A stretch of 64,000 bases of DNA from Fasciola hepatica (taxonomy: Eukaryota; Platyhelminthes; Trematoda; Plagiorchiida; Fasciolidae), in NCBI GenBank assembly GCA_948099385.1, contig CANUEZ040000068.1, positions 330,001-394,000 of the forward strand, given 5' to 3'. Positions 34,601 through 47,084 of this stretch are shown piece by piece. The number at the start of each line of letters is the position of its first letter. Within the stretch, counting starts at the first letter, position 1. Both the position numbers and the translations under genes were made by a program. The notes below the pieces were generated by a model. That model had not been told where the DNA came from. It searched no databases and was given only the letters and a program-made list of their open reading frames with translations.

Positions 34601-36610
34601 CCCAGGCCCAGGTAACCAAGCTTTTGGTTCGACCGCTTAATAAGGATGAACTCGGTAGTCTCTGAGTATTCTCATACCAATATCTTGAAATTTACAAGCA
34701 AACGTCTCTAGTGCACAATCTTCGTACCACCTGGAAAATTATAGAATAAGTAGTACATCAGTGTCACCTTTTGTTTGGTGATATCGTTACGATTTGACCC
34801 ATATTAAGAGGAATCAGATATATCATCCGTTTTCTTATTTGTTCAAGTGTAGTCAACTTTGATAAAAGGTACGGATGATTACCATCCAATGGGTACACGA
34901 CATTTCCTACTGTCGTTCCCCGTAGCGTCCTGGGAGAACCGCGTCTGCCGTATTCCTCTGGACCAATAATATTTTTTTAACTTACGCATTCATACGTAAA
35001 ATATCACCTGAATCTGAACAACCAGTTAGCCATTGACTTTCATCGCTGACGAAGTGGTGGGTGCAACTGCACAGCAGTCCTATCGATTTTGGCTTTTCCA
35101 GAAATGTGGCACCGCCATTTTTCTTCTTGTGGATTTAAAGAAGTTCAGTGGTCAGTATTCCCATATTTATTCCGGTTATTTATTTAAACATTTTGATAAA
35201 CTAACCACAGAATATCATCATGCATCTTTAGAATGATTACCACTTCCGTTGCTTCATCAGAATACGTAACCTATAAAATGCCAATAACTCTTCAATTTCC
35301 AAGAAGCGCAACACATTTTGTGTTTTTTGATCGACCATTGCGGGTTCAGTCCTAATTGGACTCAGATGCATGGAGACATCGGATTTTCCAGTGAACAGAC
35401 TTCTGGTTATCAACTCATACCCAACAAAATGGCAGTGATTTTTTCCGGCTCTAATTTTGGCACAATGTAGGACTGAAAGCCTTGAATGCTACCTGAGCGA
35501 AATTCATATGATCGCCAAGTGTACTTTGTCCGTAGCGCCTTGAATGTGCTTGTGCACATATTATTCGTGTTAAGATTGAACAATTATTTCACCGTGTACG
35601 AATCTAATGGGAGTTATACCACAGTGAAGTCATTTTATAAAATGTTGCAACAATTGATTGTGGTTCACAGGGATAGGTCCCAACGAACTCGAAGAGTACT
35701 TTGAATGCCTTACATCATGGAGTCAGAAAAACGAGAAAATGTGAAGGCTTGCTAATCGCACTGATTGTACATTCCGTCCACGAAAGGAATCACTTTATCT
35801 GGTCGAATAAATTCAAGCAATGGTGTCGCAGATTCTTTTATTGGCAGCGTTCGACACGATTTCTGTTGTTAAACAGTAACGTCGATTGTAAATCTTTGGT
35901 TTCAAATTCGGTAGTATAAACTGAAACCGTACCGTGTGTTAGGATTTCGACCAAACTGAGGTGATACTCAACTTTTTGGACGAACTGCTGAAATAAACTA
36001 TTTTCTTCCATCACAGACAACGCACGAAGGCAGAAAGTAAGCAGTTCTCTTACCACGATCATTCTGTTTGGATCATACCCCTTCGATATCTCAAGTGTGT
36101 GCCGTCCCCACCAGCGTGGCGACACACTAAGATTGTGGAGTGAGCTGGTTCCATCGCACTCGAACGCAAGTAGTAAATCAAGTTTGTGCGTGAATCACAG
36201 TTCATCTCAAAAGGCGTAGCGCTGGACCAGTGCTTTAACGAATTAGGAGTGATGATCTGTTCACTTATTGAACCATTCTGAATTGAAGAGCTAAACAGAA
36301 CTATCAGCAATCCAAGATGTGGTTAGCCTATATTATCTGGTGCTATAGAACATTGACTGGATGGCATTGGCGATTCAACAAAACCACAGTTTTGCTTTTC
36401 TCTGTGCTAAAAGAAAAATTCACGTAACCATGACGTGGGTTTGACAGGGGAATAAGACAATGATTTTGTACTGATTTCAGATAAGCAGATATTATACCAG
36501 GTCACACATTGGAATCCATCGATAATGCTAAGAAACTCAACTATAGGTATCGTTTATCTAATTACTGAAAAGTTTCGATAATATTGCACCCTAAATTCAC
36601 AGCCAACTGT
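31650..36610. other. Long AT-rich stretch without recognised genes
   Basis: Nearly 5 kb with only short frames. Adjacent frames near 35.49-35.92 kb (plus) and 35.84-36.31 kb (minus) show no family motif. No RNA gene, long tandem array or retroelement block was identified by eye. Ancient, unrecognisable transposon remains are likely. Confidence 0.45.
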
Positions 36611-36614
36611 CCGG

Positions 36615-36686
36615 ACCGCGAAAGCTCAGCTGGTAGAGCATCTGCCCGGTAAGCGGAGGGTCGCTGATTGGATTCCGGCTCTCGAC
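36615..36686 (+). tRNA. tRNA-like sequence, probably a SINE head or tRNA pseudogene
   Basis: A 72-base segment has tRNA layout. The D arm is perfect (GCTC AGCTGGTA GAGC at 36624-36639). The anticodon stem pairs TCTGC with GCGGA around the loop CCGGTAA, which would place GGT (Thr) as anticodon. The T arm is GCTGA TTGGATT CCGGC, an altered form of the usual TTCGAAT loop, and its last pair is lost. Position 33 is C instead of the near-invariant U. The seven-base acceptor stem pairs at only about four positions. A functional tRNA is therefore unlikely. The preserved A box with a decayed B box and stem suits a tRNA-derived SINE or an old pseudogene. Confidence 0.55.
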
Positions 36687-36689
36687 GTC

Positions 36690-38790
36690 AGACTTTAGAT
36701 GTGAAAAAAGCAAGTGGGTTTTCCATAACATCGAAGTAAATTGTAAAATTCGGACTATACATTTTTCTTGTTTGGAAAACTGACTAAAGCTAATTCATTC
36801 ATCTGCCACTCGAATAAAACCTACATGTTCCGCAGGGATCTGTGTCTGATTGGAGGTGAAATTGTAACAGTAAAAAACGAAGCGTCTCAGTGATCCGAAT
36901 ACATCACATATAGTCAGAAAGATAATTGAATATGTACGGCGAATTTCAAACAAGAGATTCGATATACCTATGAAATTATTCTATGTCAGATGGCTGATAT
37001 TTTCACTTTATTATGCGTGACTAATTTGGAGTGCTCCACATCCAACAATTATTTCGAATTAACAAAAGCTCTCAAACAACCACATGCGGAATATTTCTTA
37101 TCATTTTCTTTCAGTTGAATAAGAGGAAATTTGCTGTTGCGATCGTAGCAGTATAATCAAAACAAGCGAGACTGTCCAAAAGATCACCAATGTTGAATCC
37201 GGCCTAGAACCATTGAAATCAAACCCAAAAGTGGCAGGTCACCAGCTTTAACTAGAAGATCTCGATCAGAGCAACTTTATCATATTTCAACCGCATGCAA
37301 CATCTTAGGGTTTTGGTCGATGAATGAGAACATAGTACAGCTAGGTGACTGGTAAATCACACGAGTTCGGAATAACATGCGAATTACCCTAGTTTACGAA
37401 ACTAATCGGCCATAAGCAAGGAACAGAGACTCACCTTCTGACAAGACATTGGCTAGCTCGTTCAGCCTCAAACCTTAATTAACCAAAGAAGCAGAAATTG
37501 TGTGCTTCATTATTGTTTCTTGGCCGTGACATGCAGACAGTACGGGATAACTCACACAACATCTAAAAAGTACAATAGATTCTAACTCTCATTTTCATGT
37601 AAAACGTCTTGAGCTTGACCCGACTGAAAAGCAGATTCGGCGGTAGCTCTTCTGTTAACCGTGTTCGTCTGTTCAAATCCGCTATAAAAACGTGTTTACT
37701 TAGAACTTTTATTGTGAATTGCGACGAACTGGGAAAGCGTTTATCTATGATTGGGTAAAAAACGATCGTGGTTGTACTTTTAGATACGGAACATACAACT
37801 ACATTTGACAATTCGTTCTCAGTGATTTGATTTATTCGTATTCTGAATATTATTACCATGGGTTTTATCAAAATGCAGAGATTCAGTCTCTCCAAGTTTC
37901 TGTAATTATGCATCGGACTGCGTTACCACTTCATTCTTCATAGTATTAAGTCATAGAGATGTTCCAAACCCCGTTAACTGGAGTAACGAGTATTACCGTT
38001 TCTCATTCATTGCATAAAAACAACTAAAATGTTTACGGAAGGAATCGATTCACATTTGAACACTAAAGGAACACAAAACCACGGGCTCAGCTGTGTTTTT
38101 TATTATTGAAAGCCATGGCGCTTATGATCTGAATAATTTTGCATGCACGATTGCATGGATAAAATCACGTCATGCCAAAACATTCATTTGGTTGATTCAT
38201 TTGGATGGTACATTCAACCACCCCTACGTGAACATCGAATCACTATGTATAACGTCGGTTGCTATAGAAAACAAATGCTTTGTTTACCGAACGTTGTATA
38301 TATTGTGGTATGATCAGCTGAGCTTGTCTGGGCAGAAAAAAACTTATTGGAGAAAGTTGATTCTGAAAGAGAGTGCGAGAGACGTGAAAAAAAAAATACG
38401 AACGTCTCAAGGGAACGTAAGGTGTCAGTCATTTTCAGTCTTGCACGAACTAAGCCACACGTGACTGGTAGAGGTGGGCAGTGCAGAGTGCGGTACAGAC
38501 AATTATCAAGTACGCGCGCTTGAAGTGGTCTAGAGATGGATGATTCATGAGTAGGTGTCCACGACAAATAAATAAGCCGGGAAACATCAAATGGCGACGT
38601 AAACCACTTTAAATCATCCCATTCCTCTTGAGGAATCGAATATAAGTCCTAGCGAAGGATGTACATCTGAGTGGGTAATTCATAATGGCGGTCGTTGGGT
38701 GATTAAGTCAGGAAGCGAATCGCACGACATTCTGGAATTCACTTTGAACCATCTTGTAAATGATTCGTCCCAGAAACTGAAACCGGTTTT
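36690..38790. other. Unassigned stretch, possible LTR debris at its right end
   Basis: The plus-strand frame 38093-38464 and the minus-strand frame 38262-38567 overlap and carry no recognisable motif. The region 38.45-38.65 kb is somewhat richer in GC and lies on the 3' side of the minus-strand Gypsy integrase fragment, where a 3' LTR would be expected. No LTR ends could be fixed. Confidence 0.4.
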
Positions 38791-38799
38791 TCTGAAGTG

Positions 38800-39340
38800 T
38801 AAACATAGGGTTTTCTATTACATGCAGAGCTACCAGCCTTGAATGTCTGGCCTGGTAGTTATTATCTGATCTAGTATATCTCCATGCGTTTCAGATCCTT
38901 CACATTCACATGCATATCCTCCGAGCAAGCTTCGTTCAGGCAAGTGGGAGTAGACGCACCTTCCAATGAATCAGCAGGCGTTTTCCTTGTAGTATTAAGA
39001 TCAAGTCGCCAGATGCGTGTCGCCATATGGCTCCGTATCAGGCTCAACTACTTCCATGGACTCTTTAAGCGTTCTGTTCAGTCTTTCAATCACACCATTT
39101 GCAAAGGGATTGTAGGGTACGACCCTTTGATGGATGAAAGTCATTGTTGTTCAGAAATCAAAACCCGCCGCTTCTAATTTGGAATCATTGTCCTAAACTG
39201 CCACTTTCGGCAATTCTGATCGAGGAAACATCGGCCTGAAAACAACTGAAAGTGCTTCTTCCCCTGAGAAGTACGCCTCTGACCATTCACTGAAAAAAAG
39301 ATAATAAAATGTTCCTGTTCCTATATCCACAAATATTTGC
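38800..39340 (-). mobile_element. LTR retrotransposon (Gypsy-type) integrase fragment
   Basis: On the minus strand the translation runs 'EWSEAYFSGEEALSVVF' (usually KWPE.....T...L..VF), 'RSELPKVAV' then a stop and 'DNDSKLEAAGF' (usually LVSDNGTQFTA..F). It continues 'TFIHQRVVPYNPFANGVIER' and 'LNRTLKESMEV', an excellent match to the H...PYHPQANG.IERFNRTLKE block with the catalytic Glu kept in 'VIER'. After 'PYGDTHLAT' the frame shifts and similarity fades. One stop and at least one frameshift make it non-functional. No reverse transcriptase lies upstream on the same strand. It is distinct from the plus-strand integrase piece at 29 kb, with which it shares no obvious DNA similarity. Confidence 0.72.
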
Positions 39341-39344
39341 CCCG

Positions 39345-40395
39345 TTCATCGGTGTGATACTGAAATGATCTCACAGACTTTATTTCAACATAAATACAAG
39401 TCAAAAACAAACGAATGACAAAAGATGGACGCAAGAAGCTTATCGCACTTTAAACCTTTTCGTCGACATTAGGATCTGGTGATTATTGCAAAGACAGTTT
39501 TCTCTACCGAAAATCATGCTAACAGCTTGTAAGACAACAAACCTACATGGATTATTGTACTTTTTGACTGAAGTTCACGAAAAAATTGGAAAACACAGTT
39601 GCGATAAGTAATACTTTTAGAGTACTTAAAAGTCAATGACAATTTGTCACCCCTGTTGAGATCAGCCTTATTCATTCCGTTTCTACTTGTGTATTTGGTC
39701 ATAAGCCTTTTTGATAACAATCATGATTTATGAACATAAGAGGAATGGCCTTAGGGATACCAGTTATCCCCGCATTCAGAAAACATTTGTTGCTACGCCC
39801 ATAATCATTTATTGTTTTCTGATCTAACATATTCTTCAGAAGACCAGTCAAGTTTGAGGGGGATAGATGATGGGTATACAAAAGGAACTTTTATATCATA
39901 TTTCGCAAGATAATAGTTTATTTGCTGTACTTGGTTTCCTAACATTTCTAAGCACACCTTCCCAGCAGATTTATTGCATTTATGACTATCAGTGCCATGC
40001 AAAATCAACAGGTCAGATTTGAAATAATAATGCAAAGACCAATGAGAATAAAGATCAACAAGTACCAGCTTTCTGGATGAATGAAGGCCAAGCGGGCAAT
40101 GTATCGAGTAAATGTACACGTAAAGCAATAAACAAGTCAAACGTAGAAAATGCTATCTACACTGAATCAATCGTTTTTTTTTTTAAGTCATATCTGCCTT
40201 CATTGTGAGAAACTTTTCCGTTGCAGAAAGGTCAGTGGGCAGTAGATCTTGCTGTATCTAAGCAGGAAGAATGGACCTTCATCTAATATCATTTATTCAA
40301 CCACTTCTGTTGACTGAGCCATTTTTCATCAGCTTCCTTGGTGACCATTGTGATGGACAAAAGCGGATGTGCTGTAGGAAACAAGACAATTACCG
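39345..40395. other. AT-rich stretch, one unexplained open frame
   Basis: The minus-strand frame 39805-40140 is 111 codons long, starts at TTG and has mixed composition with several Cys and Tyr residues. I do not recognise it and cannot tell it from a chance frame. Confidence 0.4.
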
Positions 40396-40397
40396 CC

Positions 40398-40447
40398 TAT
40401 ATATATATTTGTATATATAGGTATATATATATATATATATGTATATA
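40398..40447. repeat. Imperfect (TA)n microsatellite
   Basis: TA dinucleotides broken by TTTG and AGG form an imperfect inverted repeat centred near 40415. Confidence 0.95.
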
Positions 40448-40449
40448 AG

Positions 40450-42680
40450 GAAAGAGTGAGAAGCAGAAAGAACTCAGACCTCGCACCATCGTTGACTGGT
40501 TATATTCTTTGTAGACCTGATCTATTATTTCAATACATTTTGCATAACACTTACTCAGATCAAAAAAATATTCCTCTGATTTGGGGAAAGCGGGGAGATG
40601 AAAAGTTAATTTTTCTCACGTGCGAAACTTTGACCGATTTAAAATTGAGCTCCATAATGAAGTAAGATATTGGGAACCGGACATTTTGAGGTGTAACTGA
40701 GAGAAAATGCACAGTCTATTGTACGACAGAGCCATGTTTTGCTACATTTTCACCCTGACGGATTATTGATTTCTTATTGAACTGCACTCCTCTAGAAACT
40801 GTGCCAATATTAGCAGCTAACAACCAGTGGCAGAATGCGAAGCAGTACGTCAAAGTTATGCTTATATTATACTCGTTTATATCACGATGATGTGATCTTT
40901 ATTACTTTATTGTAACTATTGATGTGATGCTTCGATAGACACCAAGAAAGTAAAATAGTTCACGAGAGTGACAAATAATCAACTCCGAATCATTGGACAG
41001 CTGCTGTAACTCTGATCACAAACTGTGATGCGTGGATTCAGCTCAAAATGGAGATCCTGGATGCCACATTATCAGGCCTATTACCTATGATAATAATATT
41101 TTTTGACTGGCCGGTAATGACCACTTGATCGTTTTGTGTATGCTTTCAATATGGTTAACTACAGACACTAGTACACAACACGTTTGACACGAAAAGACCA
41201 AGAATATCATCCGAATATCCTTCGATTGTAAACTGGCATATAGAAGGGTTTGCCGTAGTAGCTGAAACTTCGACTGACTACGATATTTTCCGATACCATC
41301 GTGCCACCAAACTAGGAACACGTACCTTCGACTACCCACTGTCTGGATTGCCATATAATATCCAAATTTTGTTCGTATTCACCTGTCCACTTCCTCCTTG
41401 ATTTGAATACGGTTTCACCCACACTTCGCTTGTCATGAAAACATTCTCCACAAGCACACTTTCGCCCATAACCTTCTCATTCGGAAAGGTTATACATGTC
41501 TACGCACTGTCCCTTTTCTCTGTCCAAAAGTTTTCATGTCATCTCAAGTGTAACTGACTTTAGTCCGTAACACCCTTGTGCGTCATTTGGTAATTGTTGT
41601 TATCGTGTGGGAAAGTGTGTATTGTACACATCCGGCGAAGCTCGGTTTTGGCAATAATGTCCGTGAGATCAAATGTCAATCGGCTATTGTATATTTACAG
41701 AACAAACTTCAAACAATGTCAGGCAATAAAACTGACAAGCCTTAAGGTGACTATGATTGTCAATGATCAAAAAGGAATTAGCATCACCAGTTTTTCTCCC
41801 ACATTTCCGAAGATTAAAATCAATGTGCATATAGATAGATCAATGAAACGTACTACGTTTAACCAAAAAGTGAGGCCCAAAGGATATCATGATAACTTTG
41901 AATAGGGAGATTACGTACGGACTCGTCAGCACAGTTTGATTTAGAGAACAAAGACAATATAGTTTGTTAGCACCAGACCGCGAGCAACACGAAATAGTCT
42001 CACGCACTAGTAAGCTCGGCAGTCTTTTGCAGTATCCACTATGCAAGCCTACGATGTTTTTTGATTAAATTTCATGGGACCTCCATAACAAGGTGACTTA
42101 AATATCATCAGAGCAGTCGATAACTGCTGAACTAAGTAATGATCATTGGTATTTGATTTGGTTCTCTCGAACTTACTCCATACCGAACTGCTCACAACTT
42201 TGGAAGAAAAATGATAGCACGGTGATGACTATTTTGCATCAAGAGAATTTTCAAAATGGGCATTAGAAAATATATCCACTGAAGAACAACAAAGATAATT
42301 GTGCAACAGGGCATGCATTAAGATGCCAAATGCGTAGTACGTTCTTAAACAGACACCCGCATATACCAGGATAACGTGTGTTCGTGCATATTTCGTTTTT
42401 GGTCTTCTGTTAAATTACGAAAAAATGATGACTTTTATAGAGAAAATTGTGATGTATGGTGCGATAGTCACTAGACAATGTACGGGTGTAATCATCCGCG
42501 GCAATTATGAAAAAAGCATGAGCTGAATGACACGATCTTAAGCTGCGATATTTGCGATCAATTTCCTCAAGGTGATTCAATTAAAATAAAACGTAAACGC
42601 TCTACGACACGAGTAAGGTGCCACTTACAATTACGCAAAAAACATAGTCGAACAAGAAGTGGGAATTCATACTGCTTTCT
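40450..42680. other. AT-rich stretch without recognised genes
   Basis: Apart from the repeat copy at 41.24 kb, only short unassigned frames are present (for example 41594-41905 plus and 41840-42046 minus). Confidence 0.5.
41238..41310 (+). repeat. Dispersed repeat with GAAACTTCG core
   Basis: GAAGGGTTTGCCGTAGTAGC is followed by TGAAACTTCGACTGACTACG and ATATTTTCCGATACC. This follows the block order of the copies at 31.26 and 31.55 kb, with the core changed from GAAACGTCG to GAAACTTCG. The copy at 52.75 kb shares the T. Confidence 0.5.
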
Positions 42681-42686
42681 CGGAAG

Positions 42687-45560
42687 TCAGTTCAGCTCAG
42701 ACAAACAGTAATCATGCACTAGGTACGGTGACTATGATTGCTATCTTCTAGCGACAACCTCAATAGGATTCAACGAAGGGGAAAGGAGTATGAATGGAGT
42801 AAGGGGAGAATTGTATTATCAAAATTAAGTCGACGAAGAAAGTTTGTGAAGTTAAAAGCGTCACTGATCGTGGCTTCTAGCCATATCCCCCAAAGTGTCA
42901 AACCGTCGAGTGCGATGGTCTCCTGTACCACACCCAGTGTGTCTCATGCGCCCTACTTGGCCAAGTTCACTAGTCAGGCTTTTCATACCTTTCTTCTGTG
43001 TCATGGATTGACCACACTTTTGCATTTTCCAACCGGTACCCACCTCGGCAAGCAGAGCATGCCGAAGGACCCTTCTACGGGACATGCGTAACACATGTCC
43101 CAACCATCTTAGTTTGGTCGGCTTAGGTGTTTTATTTAATGATTTGGTCCTTTAACCCAAGGTTCTCCACCTAACTTCAGCATTACTCATACGGTGTTCC
43201 CACAATATTCAAGCAATACTACAAAGACCTCGATGTTGAAATACTGACAATCTTCATTTGTCCTCCACCAGTAATGACCATGCTTCTGAAACGTAAAGGG
43301 GCTCGGGCCTTACTGCTGCAGCGGCCTATGATAGGTAAAAATTTGTCATGCCGACGCCACTGATGACTCAGTTTGGCAAACTCCAAACGAGCATTCTGTA
43401 TACGCTGGGATACTCCATCAGATATCCGACCTCCTGGGTAAGGTGTAGCTCCCCAGATAACGGAACTTGTCTACCACGTTTATAGTTGCCCCAGACATTG
43501 AAAAATTTGGTCATGGAACTGAATTTCTCTGGCACACCCTTCAGCGAAAGGCAGCGCCATAGAACTGTGCGGTCAACTGAGTCGAAGGCCGCTCTAAGAT
43601 CAAGAAAAACAGAGATAGTGGGCCTACGGAAAGTGTGTCTATGTTCTGGAATTATTCAGAGAGTGAAGATGTAATCAACACAACATCGGCCAGGTCATAA
43701 CCCAGTCTGATTCTCGCACGAGCACTGTTTGCGAGCGTAGAGAATGCCATTGAGCAGTTTGGATCCGATGCCAACAAGACTTACTCGCCCATGGTTTTTA
43801 TAGGAAAATCTGTCATCTTTCTGATCGATCAGTTCGACCACAGATTCACACTAACTCTTTGGAACATGTTCCTTCTCTCATTTCAACCGAGGAGTTTGTC
43901 AGCTCCAGTAAAACTGCTGGGCCACCGTCTTTCAAAATAGACGGAGGCAACCGATCCGGTCCGACAACCCTATATCGTTTAAGATGGCTTATCTCACGAA
44001 AGAACCTCCGTTCCTGAAGGAGGACTGGTATCTACAGCATGAGCAGTTCCCATTGCACTAGTGATCAAACCTAACCAGGATTAAGGCCAATGTGACTGCT
44101 TCGCGAAATACTCCTTCGAGGAATTTAAACGACAATCCTGAATTTGAATCAGTTAGCCGTTCGCATCTTTGATCGGTTCGCTAAGGCCTGTTTTACATGG
44201 ACTGGTTTCTCTAATGAGACGGAAAGGTTTGCGGCTGTTGCAATTCGCCGAAGCTTTTTCCATCTCTCTACACTTTGCAATCCACCAGTGCTCACAATCA
44301 ATTCCCAGGCTCCGAATCATTTGACCTTTAATGCATCTCCGCTTCTCACTGTATCTGAAATCCGGAAGAATCCGTCTGCCAGCATCTAATAGTGCAACTG
44401 AGAATGCTGAAATCCATCTTTTCTGTGTCTAGTTGTTGGACCTTGGGTAGCACCAACAGCCCCACGTAGGGCCTGTCTGATCCCTGTCCATCGCTCTTCC
44501 GGATCCTGGGCATTTGGCTGCATCGATAACCTGATGGATAATTATGTTCGAGAATAAGATCGATGGTTACTCTCCAGTAGCAACTTCGGGAGACAGTTTG
44601 CTTTGGAGTTGTTTCGGCCGCCGAAGAGACGCAAGCTGAAGCACGCGCAGACAAGCACGTGACCAGTGTCTACAAATGTGGAACGAAATGATCAACAGTA
44701 TTGAATAGATCCTCGCCAGGGTAACCGACAGCAATACGGCCTTTCTGAGTCCAACGCTGTGGAGGCACGGGCGACTCCAGGTTAGTCGATGTCGATTTTC
44801 TGTGAGAAATCTGTACTCCCTAGGAATAGTCCATGGTTGGGACATAGTTTAATGAGCCGATCACCGTTATCAGTTTGATCGGCTCGAACGCAATATAGGC
44901 CTCCCATAATCCTCTCCGCTTCGTCTAGGCTTCCTACGTGAGCAATAAAATCATTAGCAACAGTCATGATTTCCGTAGAGCGCAAGCTGCGCAGCAGTTG
45001 AGACAAATCTTGGAAGAATTCTTCTTTAGCCTCAGGAGAGCTACAGTAAGCTGGGGCACAAAAAGGAACGACAAACAGGCATCGGCGCTTTATTCTAGAG
45101 CCGTTGAAATGCGCGAAAGCATTCAACCAAACTGTACACATCCGGCTGCTGACTGGAACCCAGTTCAGCAGTGCGTGCTCAGCATTGACGCTCAGAGCGA
45201 TGTCAACACCAGCCTGACCACGAGAGCTAGACACCGAAGCACCCGACTAGTAGAGAGTGAAACGAGTAGCCGTGCTTGTGTCTGGGGAGCGAAGTGCTGA
45301 CACTGAAGTTGGGTCTTGTATGTGTGTTTTTGAGGCACAACACTCGTCTATGTTAAAGGTTTCCAGGGTCCTATCCACGGCAGCCTGTTGTCCTTTTTGG
45401 TAAAGTGTCCGAAAGTGGAAAGCAGCAAAGTGAAAAGAATGCTTAGGTAGGAGAACGGATTCTCTTTCTTCAGCTGTCTATGATTTGCAGCCATTTCCGA
45501 AGGGCTACAAGTTCACAGTCACGACTCCATGTGGTTACTCGTACGCATTTAGAATTGGAA
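42687..45560 (-). mobile_element. RTE-clade non-LTR retrotransposon with reverse-transcriptase core deleted
   Basis: Reading leftwards on the minus strand, the endonuclease starts near 45.42 kb ('QKGQQAAVDRTLETFNID', 'HIQDPTSVSALRSP'). It continues in a 150-codon frame (45234-44782): 'GQAGVDIALSVNAEHALLNW', 'EAKEEFFQDLSQLLRSLRS', 'VANDFIAHVG' (usually GDFNA) and 'RLIKLCPNHGLFLGST'. The fingers follow: 'KRYRVVGPDRLPPSILKDGG' at 43.98-43.92 kb and 'TISVFLDLRAAFDSVDR' at 43.62-43.57 kb. Then 'KGVPEKFSSM' joins almost directly to 'NVVDKFRYLGSYT' near 43.5 kb, so the palm segment with the catalytic FADD/YADD block is missing. The thumb and C-terminus ('RRILECINSH'-like region lost, 'GHVLRM' at 43.1 kb) and the 3' tail to 42687 follow. 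Several stops and frameshifts are present. Confidence 0.9.
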
Positions 45561-46310
45561 CATAAATGATGAAGAGCAGAGAGATAAGGAGTGCTTCCCG
45601 ATTGACCGCTGGAAATTTCTGGAAACATCATAATTCACGTCTGCCCACAGAGCATAAGGGGTTTTTCTTTCAGAACCCTAACCGGAGCGTTTGACACAAG
45701 AGTCTGACACACAAGGCAGTGGGGCGTTAACCCAACATGGGAACGTAACCGAAGAATCCGTGAAGTAACTTCTTCTGGTCTGTCACGTTAGACCTGATTA
45801 CTGCATGCGTTTTGCCTTATCCTCGCCAGTGCTCCATTATCGATCCGCCTTTCGGATTCAGTCCTTAACCCTATGCACCTAGTTGAGCAAACGGAACGTG
45901 GAGGGGGCAGCACCCTTTGTGCTGGGGATTCACAGCTTAGGCGGGCGATAGCTGTCCAATGAAGAGCGACGAATTCTCGAGCCGCCAAAAATACCCCAGG
46001 TACTCCACTCTTATGTTCATCTAGTGGAGCTTTTTAGATCTGTAAAGTGTTTGTCTCCGTGTTTATTCGCTGGAGTGACCTTTCCAGGGGCAAAGTGGTT
46101 CGCACCAGATGTTGCCTACCAACTGATTGAGGGACTGGAATTCGTCTGGCTTCTACCCATTGATCTGTCAGGCAAGATTACATCTGCTCAGGCAAGCTCT
46201 CCTGCATAGCTCTTTGGGTCATGGAGGCACGCGAGCTATCACACCAAGCCAGTGCCGTCTCGTCGTGATGGCTTTCTCGGAAGTGCTACTGAGTAGAAGA
46301 AATTTTGAAT
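45561..46310. other. GC-richer segment upstream of the RTE element
   Basis: The raised GC of the RTE continues to about 46.3 kb. The minus-strand translation gives interrupted blocks without a motif I can name. It may be the 5' untranslated region of the same RTE copy or a separate older insertion. The plus-strand frames here (46024-46324) are probably shadows. Confidence 0.3.
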
Positions 46311-46314
46311 GTAT

Positions 46315-47080
46315 GTGTCGATGAACTTGCAGAAGAAGGAAAATAAACCAGTCGCTTCATCAGCTTTCATCGATATCTTTCAATCACACAAAATAAAATC
46401 TGAGAAAATACTTCGTTTCTAGAATCATGAAAATATTTCCATCGACAATGCTGCAAGAAAAGCGTGACTCTGATCACATTCGTCTAAGCAGATTCATCCG
46501 GGTAAATAATGTTTACTCGAGAGTGTAAACGAGTCATCATAATGGAAAGGGAGTATAATATCGTAGTCTTCTTTTCGGGGTGACTTGCCCATGGAAAGCC
46601 ACCACAGTTGAATATGGAACAAACCTTTACGTCAGTTGTATGGTTCAGTAATCACTAGTCCGGAATAGAGAAGACCATCCACAATAGCTTATTCAGGGCA
46701 GAGTAATGAGAACAGTGAGTGCCGTACACCAAAAGTCTTATAAGGGATCACGGCAAGTTAGAATCCACTCACTCCCGATCAGTAAGATCAAAGTTGCCAG
46801 TGAGATCAATTTACAAATTGTCCGAAATACGCGAATAAAACCTCGGTACGGAGTTGGATGAACGCACGATGCTCCACCACCACCATTGTAGTGGTTTGTA
46901 GTAAACCAAAATGATAATTATGTAGTAACTTTAAAAATTGATTTTTCAATTTACAGAGAGCAACGGAAAACTTACTCTCTCCAAGTGATTTTTCTACTGC
47001 ATCAAAATTATCGAGAATAATTCCATACTTACATTCAATTGTAAATCACCTATGAATTATTCAAAAACTATCGTGTTGCT
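46315..47080. other. AT-rich stretch, nothing recognised
   Basis: No frame, RNA gene or repeat of note. Confidence 0.5.
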
Positions 47081-47084
47081 GTCT

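Noticed and set aside
39805..40140. 111-codon minus-strand frame as a gene
   Set aside because: It starts at TTG with no family signature and no convincing splice sites. Kept only as a remark on the stretch.
44938..45300. 120-codon plus-strand frame as a gene
   Set aside because: It is the antisense shadow of the RTE endonuclease frame, whose family blocks are clear on the minus strand.
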